NCBI GenBank assembly: GCA_016771945.1
Contig: QZLF01000004.1
Location: 265,437 to 329,436 of the forward strand
Length of the DNA stretch: 64,000 nucleotides
Direction: 5' to 3'
Source of the DNA: Candidatus Leucobacter sulfamidivorax
GTDB taxonomy: Bacteria; Actinomycetota; Actinomycetes; Actinomycetales; Microbacteriaceae
Shown: positions 25,346 through 33,695 of the stretch, in pieces
Layout: every line of letters starts with the position of its first letter
Position numbering within the stretch: the stretch's first letter is position 1
Position numbers and translations under genes: made by a program
The notes under the pieces: generated by a model
Told to the model about the DNA's origin: nothing
Databases searched by the model: none
Seen by the model: only the letters and a program-made list of their open reading frames with translations

Positions 25346-26724
25346 CTGCAGAGCCTGCGGCCCCCGCCGCGCACACGCCGCCTCCCGGCGGCTGGCGCAC
25401 CTTCGTGCACGTGCTCGTGAACACCGGTGTGGCCGGTCTCACGACGAACTTCCTCTGGTTCGCGGTGGTCTTCTGGGTGTACCTCGAGACCCGCAGCATC
25501 CTCGCGACGGGCATCCTGGGCGGCGCCTACATGATCCTGCTCGCGCTCTGCTCGATGTGGTTCGGATCGCTGGTGGACCGCTACCGCAAGCGGCGGGTCA
25601 TGCTGATCTCGGCCTGGTTCTCCATGGCGGCCTTCGTCATCGGCACCGCCCTCTTCTTCACCGTGCCCCACGAGTCCCTGCTCGCGCTCGACGGCCCCTG
25701 GTTCTGGATCTTCACGACCGTGCTGCTCGCCGGCTGCGTGGTCGAGCTGCTGCGCGGCCTCGCGCTCTCGACCACGGTGACGCTGCTCGTGCCGGTCGAG
25801 CGGCACGCGAACGCGAACGGGCTCGTCGGCACCGTGCAGGGGCTGAGCTTCATCGTGACGAGCGTCTTCAGCGGCATCTCGATCGGCTTCCTGGGCATGG
25901 GATGGACGATGGTGATCGCGGTCGTCGCGACCGCGGTGCCGATCGCGCACCTGCTCCTGCTGCGCATCCCCGAGCCGGAGGTCGCGCACGACCCGAATCG
26001 CAGCGCGATCGACTTCCGCGGCGGGATGATCGCGATCCTCGCGGTGCCCGGGCTGCTCGGCCTCATCATGTTCACGACCTTCAACAACTTCGCGAGCGGC
26101 GTCTACATGGCGCTGCTCGACCCCTACGGCCTCACCATGTTCTCGGTCGAGATCTGGGGCATCGTCTTCGGGCTCGCGGGAACGGGCTTCCTCGTCGGCG
26201 GCGCGATCGTCGCCAAGTGGGGCCTCGGCCGGAACCCGGTGCGCACGATGCTGCTGCTGGTCGCCGTGCTCGGGATCATCGGGGCGCTCGTCGCGATCCG
26301 GGAGTGGGCCTGGATCTTCATCGCCGGCATCTGGCTCTTCATGCTGCTCATGCCGGCGATCGAGGCCGCCGAGCAGACCGTCATCCAGCGCGTCGTGCCC
26401 TTCGAGAAGCAGGGCCGGGTGTTCGGGCTCGCGATGACCTTCGAGGCCGCCGCCGCGCCGATCACCTCGCTGCTGATCGCCCCGATCGCCGAGTTCTGGA
26501 TCGTGCCCTACATGCGGGACGGGGTCGGCGAGCAGAGCTGGAGCTGGCTGCTGGGCGAGGGGGAGAGCCGCGGCATCGCCCTCATCTTCCTCTGGGCGGG
26601 CGTCTTCACGACGGTGGTCTCGCTGCTCGCGCTGCTCACCCCGACGTACCGCAAGCTGAGCCGCAGCTACGCCGCGGCGGCCCCGGCGCCGGAACCCGAG
26701 CCCGCGCCGCAGCCGAGCGCCTAG
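25342..26724 (+). CDS. Major facilitator superfamily transporter
   Basis: A 460-residue inner-membrane protein with about 12 hydrophobic helices. The loop WFGSLVDRYRKRRVM after helix 2 is the MFS signature. The architecture resembles MFS_3-type exporters, and the substrate is unknown. The C-terminus is a Pro/Ala/Glu tail (APEPEPAPQPS). It overlaps rsmB by GTGA and also has a TACGCT hexamer 6 bases before its GTG, so it may be read both ways. Its stop overlaps the convergent next gene. Confidence 0.85.
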   Translation: MTAEPAAPAAHTPPPGGWRTFVHVLVNTGVAGLTTNFLWFAVVFWVYLETRSILATGILGGAYMILLALCSMWFGSLVDRYRKRRVMLISAWFSMAAFVIGTALFFTVPHESLLALDGPWFWIFTTVLLAGCVVELLRGLALSTTVTLLVPVERHANANGLVGTVQGLSFIVTSVFSGISIGFLGMGWTMVIAVVATAVPIAHLLLLRIPEPEVAHDPNRSAIDFRGGMIAILAVPGLLGLIMFTTFNNFASGVYMALLDPYGLTMFSVEIWGIVFGLAGTGFLVGGAIVAKWGLGRNPVRTMLLLVAVLGIIGALVAIREWAWIFIAGIWLFMLLMPAIEAAEQTVIQRVVPFEKQGRVFGLAMTFEAAAAPITSLLIAPIAEFWIVPYMRDGVGEQSWSWLLGEGESRGIALIFLWAGVFTTVVSLLALLTPTYRKLSRSYAAAAPAPEPEPAPQPSA

Positions 26725-27911
26725 TCGATCCACTCCACGCGCGGCTGGGCGGCCGCGAAGTCCACGCTGGGGAAGCGCATCGTCCCCGCCTGCACCTGCA
26801 CGGTCTCGCCGCTCGCGAGCTGGGCCGTGATGCGCACCGGGAAGTAGTCCCAGGTGGTCATCGCGGTGCGCGGGTCGTAGTCCTGCTCGATCGTGAGCCG
26901 CTCGAACGCCGCTCGGCCCTCCTCGGTGAGCTCGCGCTGCACCGTGCCCTCGACCACCCGGGAGCCGGCCACCCCGGTCTGGGTCTCCGACACCTCGAAG
27001 CCGCAGGGGGTCGTGAGCGTGGTCATCGCGAGGCATTCGTCGAGCGAGGCGCGCACGAGCGAGCGGAAGGTCTCGTCTCCCAGCTCGGTCGTCACGAGCC
27101 GGAGCGAATAGAAGCTCTCGGAATCCAGGTCCTCGGCGAGGCGGATCCGCCCGTCCGGCAGATCGAGCTCGAGATACTCGTTGTCGATCGTGACCTCGTA
27201 GACGCCCGGGAAGACCAGCTGGTAGCCCTCCGCCGTCACCCCGTTCACCTCGAGCTCGAGGCCGGTGAAGCCGTCGATCCAGACCGATATCAGGCCGTCC
27301 GAGATCTCCCAGCCGTCCGAGACCTCCCAGAGCTGGAACTCGCGATCGACCCACTCGTCGCCGAGCTCGAAGGAGACGGGCACGGTCGCGCCGTAGCCCT
27401 CGAAGCCGGGGCTCGCGACGCCCACCTCGATGTCACCGATCGGCGCGATCCTCGCGGCCTCCGCGAGCACCTCGTCGGTGAGCAGCAGATCCTCGCCCTC
27501 CTCGACCCAGACGTACTCGAGGGCCGCGTCCGCGTCGCCCTTCGCGAGGGCGGTGAGGTAGCTCTCCACGGACTCGGCCGCGCCGGTGAGGTCGGGCGCC
27601 GTCGTCGGCTCCGGCCAGTCGTCGCGAGGGGGCGTCGGGCCGAGCAGCACCGTCATCCAGAGGAAGAAGAAGGCGATCCCGATCAGCACGACGACGCCGA
27701 CCGCGCCGCCGATGATGCCGATGATCGCACCGACCGGCAGACCGCCGCGATCGGGGGGCGGTACCGGCAGGGGCTGCGGCCCGGGCGCGACGGGAGGCAG
27801 GGGAGACTGCGAATACGGGGTCCCGGGCGGCGGCGGGCCGTACGACGGCTGCTGCGGCTGCTGCGGTTGCTGCGGTTGCGGGTGCGGCTGCGGATCCTGC
27901 GGCTCTGACAT
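26721..27911 (-). CDS. Proline/glutamine-rich single-pass membrane protein of unknown function
   Basis: A 396-residue protein. The cytoplasmic N-terminus is Pro/Gln-rich (PQQPQQPQQP). One transmembrane helix lies at about residues 63-87 (GAIIGIIGGAVGVVVLIGIA). The extracellular part is acidic, with DLTGAAESVESYLTALAKGDADAA resembling the start of DUF4878/lumazine-binding-like domains. I recognise no enzyme. The low-complexity DNA at 27852-27892 encodes the PQQ repeats. The ATG at 27911 follows a minus-strand TAGGAT by 6 bases. It converges on the MFS gene with a 4-base overlap. Confidence 0.75.
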   Translation of the reverse strand: MSEPQDPQPHPQPQQPQQPQQPSYGPPPPGTPYSQSPLPPVAPGPQPLPVPPPDRGGLPVGAIIGIIGGAVGVVVLIGIAFFFLWMTVLLGPTPPRDDWPEPTTAPDLTGAAESVESYLTALAKGDADAALEYVWVEEGEDLLLTDEVLAEAARIAPIGDIEVGVASPGFEGYGATVPVSFELGDEWVDREFQLWEVSDGWEISDGLISVWIDGFTGLELEVNGVTAEGYQLVFPGVYEVTIDNEYLELDLPDGRIRLAEDLDSESFYSLRLVTTELGDETFRSLVRASLDECLAMTTLTTPCGFEVSETQTGVAGSRVVEGTVQRELTEEGRAAFERLTIEQDYDPRTAMTTWDYFPVRITAQLASGETVQVQAGTMRFPSVDFAAAQPRVEWID

Positions 27912-27917
27912 GGCTCC

Positions 27918-27923
27918 ATCCTA
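27918..27923 (-). promoter_or_regulatory. Leaderless -10 (TAGGAT) of the proline-rich protein gene
   Basis: Minus-strand TAGGAT lies 6 bases before the ATG at 27911. Confidence 0.5.
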
Positions 27924-27968
27924 TGAGCGGCCGTCGGCGACCCGCCCGATCGGGCCCGCGCGATCTCG

Positions 27969-27974
27969 TAGAAT
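27969..27974 (+). promoter_or_regulatory. Leaderless -10 of rpe (TAGAAT)
   Basis: TAGAAT ends 6 bases before the GTG at 27981. Confidence 0.55.
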
Positions 27975-27980
27975 CGACGG

Positions 27981-28643
27981 GTGACCGCGCAGCGCATCAA
28001 CCCGAGCATCCTCTCCGCCGACTTCGTGAACCTGCAGGCCGAGCTCGAGCGGATCGCCTCCGCCGACCTCGTGCACGTCGACGTCATGGACAACCACTTC
28101 GTGCCGAACCTCACGATGGGCCCGCCGATCGTGGAGCGCATCCAGGCGGTGTCGCCGATCCCGCTCGACGTGCACCTCATGATCGCCGACGCAGATCGCT
28201 GGGCGCCCGGCTACGCCGAACTGGGCGCGTTCTCCGTGACCTTCCACGCCGAGGCCGCGGCGGATCCGGTGGCGCTCGCCCGCAGGATCCGCGACATCGG
28301 CGCCCGCGCCGGCCTCGCGCTGAAGCCGGGCACCGATCCGGAGCCCTATCTCGAGCTGCTGCCCGAGTTCGACCAGCTGCTCGTGATGACGGTCGAGCCG
28401 GGCTTCGGCGGGCAGTCGTTCATGGCCGACATGATGCCGAAGCTTCGCCGCGTCGCCGAGGCGAAGGCCCGCCTCGGGCTCGACGTGTGGCTGCAGGTCG
28501 ACGGCGGCATCACCGTCGACACCATCGGCATCGCCGCAGAGGCCGGCGCCGACACCTTCGTCGCGGGGTCCGCCGTCTACGGCGGGGTGCCCGAGGAGCG
28601 GATCGCGCAGCTGCGCGAGGCCGCCGCGCTGCACGCGCACTGA
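27981..28643 (+). CDS. rpe: Ribulose-phosphate 3-epimerase
   Basis: Interconverts ribulose-5-phosphate and xylulose-5-phosphate; 220 residues, TIM barrel. NPSILSADF at the N-terminus, [14 protein letters not shown] with metal-binding His and Asp, [14 protein letters not shown] and VDGGI are all conserved. The GTG start fits the -10 spacing. It follows the fmt-rsmB block as in other actinobacteria and leads into the his genes. Confidence 0.96.
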   Translation: MTAQRINPSILSADFVNLQAELERIASADLVHVDVMDNHFVPNLTMGPPIVERIQAVSPIPLDVHLMIADADRWAPGYAELGAFSVTFHAEAAADPVALARRIRDIGARAGLALKPGTDPEPYLELLPEFDQLLVMTVEPGFGGQSFMADMMPKLRRVAEAKARLGLDVWLQVDGGITVDTIGIAAEAGADTFVAGSAVYGGVPEERIAQLREAAALHAH

Positions 28644-28694
28644 TCCGCCGGGTGCGGACGCGTCCCGCGCTCCGACCCGATAGCATTGGTCAAC

Positions 28695-28958
28695 GTGAAG
28701 ACATTCGACGAGCTCTTCGCCGAGCTGAGCGAGAAGGCCGCGACCAGGCCCGAGGGCAGCGACACCGTCGCGCGCCTCGATGCCGGCGTGCACGCGATCG
28801 GGAAGAAGATCGTCGAGGAGGCGGCCGAGGTCTGGATGGCCGCCGAGTACGAGAGCAACGCGGCCTGCGCCGAGGAGATCAGCCAGCTGCTCTACCACCT
28901 GCAGGTGCTCATGCTCGCGAAGGGGCTGAGCCTGTCCGACGTCTACCGGCACCTCTGA
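28695..28958 (+). CDS. hisE: Phosphoribosyl-ATP pyrophosphatase
   Basis: Second step of histidine synthesis; 87 residues, all-alpha MazG-like fold. [15 protein letters not shown] at the N-terminus and [19 protein letters not shown] with the metal-binding Glu residues are diagnostic. GTG 28695 gives the usual VKTFDEL start. A TAGCAT hexamer lies 8 bases upstream, slightly wider than the leaderless spacing elsewhere. It precedes hisG as in M. tuberculosis. Confidence 0.95.
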   Translation: MKTFDELFAELSEKAATRPEGSDTVARLDAGVHAIGKKIVEEAAEVWMAAEYESNAACAEEISQLLYHLQVLMLAKGLSLSDVYRHL

Positions 28959-29013
28959 TCCCGTCCGACATTCTGCGGGGGCGAAGCGACTCGCGGAACC
29001 TCATCCCGAACAG

Positions 29014-29036
29014 ATCCTGCGACCGGTGCGCAGGAT
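29014..29036 (+). promoter_or_regulatory. Hairpin in the hisE-hisG gap
   Basis: ATCCTGCG (29014-29021) and CGCAGGAT (29029-29036) form an exact 8-bp stem with a 7-base loop, 22 bases before the hisG ATG. No U tract follows. It may affect hisG translation or mRNA stability. Confidence 0.45.
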
Positions 29037-29058
29037 GACGAGTGAAAGCAAGGAAAAT

Positions 29059-29898
29059 ATGCTCCGCGTCGCGGTTCCCAACAAGGGCTCGCTGTCAGAG
29101 ATCGCCGCAGAGATGCTCGCCGAGGCGGGCTACAGCGGCCGTCGCGACAACCGCAAGCTCGTGCACCGGGATACCCGCAACGACATCGAGTTCTTCTACC
29201 TCCGCCCGCGCGACATCGCGACCTACGTGGGCTCCGGCGCGCTCGACGTCGGCATCACCGGGCGCGACCTGCTGCTCGACTCGGGCTCGGAGGCGCGGGA
29301 GATCGCGCACCTCGACTTCGGGGACTCGACCTTCCGCTTCGCCGCGCCCCGCGGCGCCTTCGAGGGCATCGAGCAGCTCGCCGGCCGGCGCGTCGCGACC
29401 AGCTACCCGAAGCTCGTGGACGACTTCCTGCGGCAGCGCGGGGTCGAGGCGGTCACCGTGAAGCTCGACGGCGCGGTCGAGTCGGCGGTGCAGCTCGGCG
29501 TCGCCGACGCCGTGGCCGATGTCGTCTCGACCGGGGCCACCCTCGCCTCCGCGGGGCTCGAGATCTTCGGCCCGGTGATCCTCGAGTCGACCGCGGTGCT
29601 GATCGGCGGCCCGAAGCGCCACGACGGCGTCGATCGCCTGCTGCGGCGTCTGCGCGGCGGCCTCGTCGCGCGCAAGTTCGTGATGGTGGAGTACGACCTG
29701 CAGGAGTCGACGCTGCCCGCCGCGATCGAGATCGCCGGCGGCATCGAGTCGCCGACCGTGTCGCCGCTGCGCGAGGACGGCTGGGTCGCCGTGCGCGTGA
29801 TGATCCCCGCCGACGACGCGAACGAGGTCATGGACCGCCTCGCCGACATCGGTGCCCGTGCGATCCTGGTCACCGCGATCCACGCGGCCAGGCTGTAG
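29059..29898 (+). CDS. hisG: ATP phosphoribosyltransferase (long form)
   Basis: First and feedback-regulated step of histidine synthesis; 279 residues. The catalytic domain starts [19 protein letters not shown]. The C-terminal ferredoxin-like regulatory domain ([20 protein letters not shown]) binds histidine, so this is the long, HisZ-independent form. The ATG at 29059 has an AAGGAAAA ribosome site. It lies about 100 bases after hisE, with a hairpin in the gap. Confidence 0.96.
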   Translation: MLRVAVPNKGSLSEIAAEMLAEAGYSGRRDNRKLVHRDTRNDIEFFYLRPRDIATYVGSGALDVGITGRDLLLDSGSEAREIAHLDFGDSTFRFAAPRGAFEGIEQLAGRRVATSYPKLVDDFLRQRGVEAVTVKLDGAVESAVQLGVADAVADVVSTGATLASAGLEIFGPVILESTAVLIGGPKRHDGVDRLLRRLRGGLVARKFVMVEYDLQESTLPAAIEIAGGIESPTVSPLREDGWVAVRVMIPADDANEVMDRLADIGARAILVTAIHAARL

Positions 29899-29908
29899 CG
29901 GGCCTGCC

Positions 29909-30670
29909 ATGACTGTCGCAGTGCGGGTCATCCCCTGCCTCGACGTGGCCGCGGGCCGCGTGGTGAAGGGCGTCAACTTCCTGAACCTGCGCGACGCCGG
30001 CGATCCCGTGGAGCTCGCCGCGCGCTACGCCGAGCAGGGCGCCGACGAGCTCACCTTCCTCGACGTCACCGCGACGGTCGACGACCGCAGCACCACCTAC
30101 GACGTCGTGCGCCGCACCGCCGAGCAGGTCTTCATCCCGCTCACCGTCGGCGGCGGCGTGCGCGAGGTCGACGACGTCGCCCGGCTGCTGTCCGTGGGCG
30201 CCGACAAGGTCGGCATCAACAGCGGCGCCATCGCGCGCCCGGAGGTCATCGGCGAGATCGCCGACCGCTTCGGCTCGCAGGTGCTCGTGCTCTCGCTCGA
30301 CGTGAAGCGCTCGCCCCGCACCCCGAGCGGCTTCGTGGTCACGACGCACGGCGGCAAGCGGGAGACCGACCTCGACGCGCTCGAGTGGTGCCGCGAGGCG
30401 GTCGAGCGGGGAGCCGGCGAGCTGCTCGTGAACTCCATGGACGCCGACGGCACGCTCGCCGGATTCGACCTCGAGCTCACCTCGCTCGTGCGCGCGCTCG
30501 CCTCGGTACCGGTGATCGCCTCGGGCGGGGCCGGCCGGCTCGAGCACTTCGCGCCCGCGGTCGCCGCGGGGGCGGACGCGGTGCTCGCGGCCTCCGTGTT
30601 CCACGACGGCACCTTCACGGTCGGCCAGGTGAAGCGCGCGATCGCCGACGCCGGCTACCTCGTGCGCTGA
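29909..30670 (+). CDS. hisF: Imidazole glycerol phosphate synthase, cyclase subunit
   Basis: TIM-barrel cyclase that works with the glutaminase HisH to form imidazole glycerol phosphate and AICAR; 253 residues. [18 protein letters not shown] contains the catalytic Asp 11 equivalent, VLSLDVK the second catalytic Asp, and GGAGRLEHF a phosphate site. HisH and HisA are not in the window. It sits 10 bases after hisG. Confidence 0.96.
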   Translation: MTVAVRVIPCLDVAAGRVVKGVNFLNLRDAGDPVELAARYAEQGADELTFLDVTATVDDRSTTYDVVRRTAEQVFIPLTVGGGVREVDDVARLLSVGADKVGINSGAIARPEVIGEIADRFGSQVLVLSLDVKRSPRTPSGFVVTTHGGKRETDLDALEWCREAVERGAGELLVNSMDADGTLAGFDLELTSLVRALASVPVIASGGAGRLEHFAPAVAAGADAVLAASVFHDGTFTVGQVKRAIADAGYLVR

Positions 30671-30681
30671 TCCCGCAGGGG

Positions 30682-30687
30682 TACCCT
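30682..30687 (+). promoter_or_regulatory. Leaderless -10 of hisI (TACCCT)
   Basis: TACCCT ends 6 bases before the GTG at 30694. Confidence 0.45.
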
Positions 30688-30693
30688 GGAACC

Positions 30694-31050
30694 GTGGACA
30701 TCGACACCAGCCTCGACCGGCTCTCCTTCGGCGCCGACGGGCTGCTGCCCGCGATCGTGCAGGACGACGAGTCGGGCGAGGTGCTCATGCTCGCCTGGAT
30801 GGATCGCGAGGCCGTGCGCCGCACCCTCACCGAGGGCCGCGTGACCTTCTGGTCGCGCTCGCGCGGGGAGTACTGGCGCAAGGGCGACACTTCGGGGCAC
30901 CGGCAGTACGTGCGCTCGGTGGCGATGGACTGCGACGGCGACACCCTGCTCGTGCGCGCGATCCAGATCGGCGCCGCCTGCCACACGGGAACGCGCAGCT
31001 GCTTCACCGATCGGGAGCTCCCGGCTGTGAACGGCATCGTCGAGAGCTGA
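30694..31050 (+). CDS. hisI: Phosphoribosyl-AMP cyclohydrolase
   Basis: Third step of histidine synthesis; 118 residues, separate from hisE as is usual in actinobacteria. [31 protein letters not shown] and the zinc region DCDGDTLL with [12 protein letters not shown] are all present. GTG 30694 is supported by the -10 spacing. In related genomes trpE follows directly; here two hydrolase genes come between. Confidence 0.96.
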   Translation: MDIDTSLDRLSFGADGLLPAIVQDDESGEVLMLAWMDREAVRRTLTEGRVTFWSRSRGEYWRKGDTSGHRQYVRSVAMDCDGDTLLVRAIQIGAACHTGTRSCFTDRELPAVNGIVES

Positions 31051-31126
31051 GCCGTCGCAAGGCCCGGACCGTGTCGGGCATGTGCCGCCGCCTCGGGCTG
31101 CTAGTGTTTCGCCAAAGGGGGTGCCG

Positions 31127-32416
31127 ATGCCCGGCTCGCAGGACTGCCTACCGTCGACCGGAGCGGATCCGCTCATCGTCGTGCTGATCGTCCTCCTGCT
31201 GCTCGCCGTGGCGGTCGCCGTGCTGATCGTGGTCCCGCGTCGGCGGAGGCACGTCGGCGCGATGCTCGCCATCGTGCTCCTGGTCGCGGCCGGATCCGGT
31301 GTCGTCGCCACCCCAGCACCTGCGAGCGCTGCCGTCGACTGCCGCACCATCCAGGACGACGCCGACGTGACGTTCCTCAGCGGCGGCATCACCGTCCAGG
31401 CCAGCTACCGCGGGCCGATCGACCCGAGCCACCCGGTGGCCGCCGCCGTCATCGTCGGCGGCACGGGCGACGTCGACCGCAACGGTGACGGCGCCGGCAT
31501 ACCCATGGAGGAGTACGCGTGGATCGCCGACCTGCTCAGCGAGCAGGGGATCGCGTCTCTGCGCTACGACAAGCTCGGCACCGGCGCGACCGGGCTCGGA
31601 CCCTACGCCGACGACCCCGACGAGCTGCTGTCGCTCGGCTACGAAGAGCTGCGCATCCAGCCGGTCAGGGATGCGCTCGGCTTCGTGGCCGCGCAGCCCG
31701 GCATCGACGCGAGCCGCCTCCTCCTCGTCGGGCACAGCGAGGGCGGCGTCGTGACGATCTCGGTCGCGGCCGACCCGGGCTCGGGCCTCGCGATCGCCGG
31801 ACTCGCGCTCATCGAGCCGGCCTACGACAACATCCTCAGCGTCGTGCCCAGCCAGCTCGCCGAGCAGATCGACGCCGCCGTCGCAGGCGCCGCGATGAGC
31901 GCGACGGACGCGGCCGCCTTGAAGGCGTGGATGGCTGACGGCGTGGACGAGATCCGCACCGGAGCGCCGCCGTACCCGGCTCCCGGGCCGGTGCCGCTGC
32001 CGGACGCGACCGACTACACCGCCGTCATGCAGACGACCATCGCGAACAACATCTACGGGTCGGACCCGGCGCAGATGGTCATCTCGCACGCGTACCGCAC
32101 GCTCTACGGCAAGCAGTTCGACGAGATCGACCCTGCAGCGATCGCGCCGTCGATCACCATCCCGGTGCTCGTGACCTGCGGCTCGAAGGACTTCAACACC
32201 CCGTGCGGCGACGGCACGGCCGGGTCTGGCGTGGTCTCGCTCGCGAACGCCTTCGCCCCCGGCGTCGCGCGATTCGTCGAGCTGCCGAATACCGTTCACA
32301 TCATGCGCGACGTCGGGTCCGCGGACGTACCCGGCCTCGCCGACCAGATCCAGTATCCATACTCGGCGCTGCTTGAGACCGAGTTCACAGCATTCGTCGC
32401 GCAGTTCCGCGACTGA
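31127..32416 (+). CDS. Membrane-anchored alpha/beta hydrolase
   Basis: A 429-residue exported hydrolase of unknown substrate. Two hydrophobic segments lie near residues 15-36 and 43-66, followed by a TPAPASAA signal-peptide-like end, so the catalytic part is outside the membrane. The nucleophile elbow is VGHSEGG, preceded by LRYDKLGTGAT. VLVTCGSKDFNTPCG carries the acid, and the catalytic His is probably in NTVHIMRD. It has a TAGTGT -10 at 31102, a short leader and an AAAGGGGG ribosome site, unlike the leaderless neighbours. With the next gene it forms a likely acquired pair between hisI and trpE. Confidence 0.8.
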   Translation: MPGSQDCLPSTGADPLIVVLIVLLLLAVAVAVLIVVPRRRRHVGAMLAIVLLVAAGSGVVATPAPASAAVDCRTIQDDADVTFLSGGITVQASYRGPIDPSHPVAAAVIVGGTGDVDRNGDGAGIPMEEYAWIADLLSEQGIASLRYDKLGTGATGLGPYADDPDELLSLGYEELRIQPVRDALGFVAAQPGIDASRLLLVGHSEGGVVTISVAADPGSGLAIAGLALIEPAYDNILSVVPSQLAEQIDAAVAGAAMSATDAAALKAWMADGVDEIRTGAPPYPAPGPVPLPDATDYTAVMQTTIANNIYGSDPAQMVISHAYRTLYGKQFDEIDPAAIAPSITIPVLVTCGSKDFNTPCGDGTAGSGVVSLANAFAPGVARFVELPNTVHIMRDVGSADVPGLADQIQYPYSALLETEFTAFVAQFRD

Positions 32417-32433
32417 CCGAGGAGAGGCCGACC

Positions 32434-33648
32434 TTGCGACTCAACCGTTTCACCGCGATCGCGACCGTGCTGGTGCTCGCCGGCGCGCTCGCCGCCTGCG
32501 CCCCGGAGCCGGGCTCGTCACCGACCTCGACCGAGTCGCCGACGTCGGCCGCCGACGCCGTGTTCGCCGACCGGATGGCCGCGGCGCTCACCCAGTGGCG
32601 CGCATCGCCGTCGACCGGACCGTTCGCGTTCGAGATCCCCGGCACCGCGCTTGCCGCCTCCCTCGGCGACGGCGAGGTCGTAGCGACCGCGAGCGGCGAG
32701 GGCGAGCCCGGCGTGCCGCTCGCACCCGATGCGACGTTCCACATCGGCAGCATGACCAAGCTCTTCACCGCGGCACTCGTCATGCAGCTCGATCAGGAGG
32801 GCGTGCTCTCGCTGGGCGACACGATCGACCGCTGGTTCCCGGCCGCGCCGAACGGCGGCACGATCACCGTGCGGATGCTGCTGCAGCACGAGAGCGGGCT
32901 CGACGAACTCGACTTCGACCTGGTCGGGCACGTCACCCCTCAGGAACTCGTCGACGATGTCTTCACCCGGGCGCCGGTCTTCGCGCCCGGCACCGAGTAC
33001 GAGTACCTGAACGCCGGCTACATCATGCTCGGCCGGATCGCGGAGCTCGCCGCCGAGACCCCGTACGCCGAGCTCGTCGACACCCGGTTCATCGAGCCGC
33101 TCGGTCTCACGAGCACCTACCTCGACGGCGAAGGCAGCGGCCCGGAGGCCGTCGACGGGTTCGTGCTCGTCTGCGACGCGGGCGAGGGCGCCGACTGCGC
33201 CAAGCAGTTCGGGACGGTCGAGCACCAGGAGACGTCTCCGCAGTGGACCGGCGCCTGGTCGGCGGGCGCCATGGTCAGCTCGGCTCGGGATCAGGCTCAC
33301 TGGATCCGCGCGCTCGTCGGCGGCGACGTGGTCGACGAGCGGCATCTGGAGCAGATGCTCGAGATCACCCCGCTGTCGTCGGAGTTCTTCACCGCGACCT
33401 ACGGCGCCCAGGGCGTCCCGGCTGTTCAGCTCGGCGAGGGCACCGGGCTCGCGACCTGGAACGTGCCCGGCGTCGGCCTCTGCCACGGTCACGCCGGCGC
33501 CATCCCCGGCTCGAACGGGATCGCGGCGTACTGCCCCGAGGCGGGTCTCGCGATCGTCATCCTCAACGCGATCGAGCCGGCAGGGCTCACACCCGGCTAC
33601 CCCGGGCTGACGCCGTTGACCGCCGGGGCGCTCGGAGCGCTGCGGTGA
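32434..33648 (+). CDS. Lipoprotein serine hydrolase (class C beta-lactamase/DD-peptidase fold)
   Basis: A 404-residue surface lipoprotein. The signal peptide ends in a lipobox LAAC (lipidated Cys 22). The beta-lactamase-related domain has SxxK as GSMTK, YxN as YLN, and an HAG triad-like motif near the C-terminus. It could be a DD-peptidase, esterase or peptide hydrolase; class C resistance activity is not implied. The start is TTG 32434, 9 bases after a GAGGAGAGG ribosome site. It lies 17 bases after the alpha/beta hydrolase, so they are probably cotranscribed. Confidence 0.85.
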   Translation: MRLNRFTAIATVLVLAGALAACAPEPGSSPTSTESPTSAADAVFADRMAAALTQWRASPSTGPFAFEIPGTALAASLGDGEVVATASGEGEPGVPLAPDATFHIGSMTKLFTAALVMQLDQEGVLSLGDTIDRWFPAAPNGGTITVRMLLQHESGLDELDFDLVGHVTPQELVDDVFTRAPVFAPGTEYEYLNAGYIMLGRIAELAAETPYAELVDTRFIEPLGLTSTYLDGEGSGPEAVDGFVLVCDAGEGADCAKQFGTVEHQETSPQWTGAWSAGAMVSSARDQAHWIRALVGGDVVDERHLEQMLEITPLSSEFFTATYGAQGVPAVQLGEGTGLATWNVPGVGLCHGHAGAIPGSNGIAAYCPEAGLAIVILNAIEPAGLTPGYPGLTPLTAGALGALR

Positions 33649-33683
33649 CGGTCCTGCGCGGGAGCCAGCGAGCCTTTCAGCGC

Positions 33684-33689
33684 TAGTCT
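33684..33689 (+). promoter_or_regulatory. Leaderless -10 of trpE (TAGTCT)
   Basis: TAGTCT ends 6 bases before the GTG at 33696. This leaves no room for a trp leader peptide. Confidence 0.55.
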
Positions 33690-33695
33690 GGTTCG

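Noticed and set aside
27852-27892. Repetitive CTGCGG/TTGCTG tract as a CRISPR or satellite
   Set aside because: It is low-complexity coding sequence for Pro/Gln repeats in the membrane protein, without spacers.
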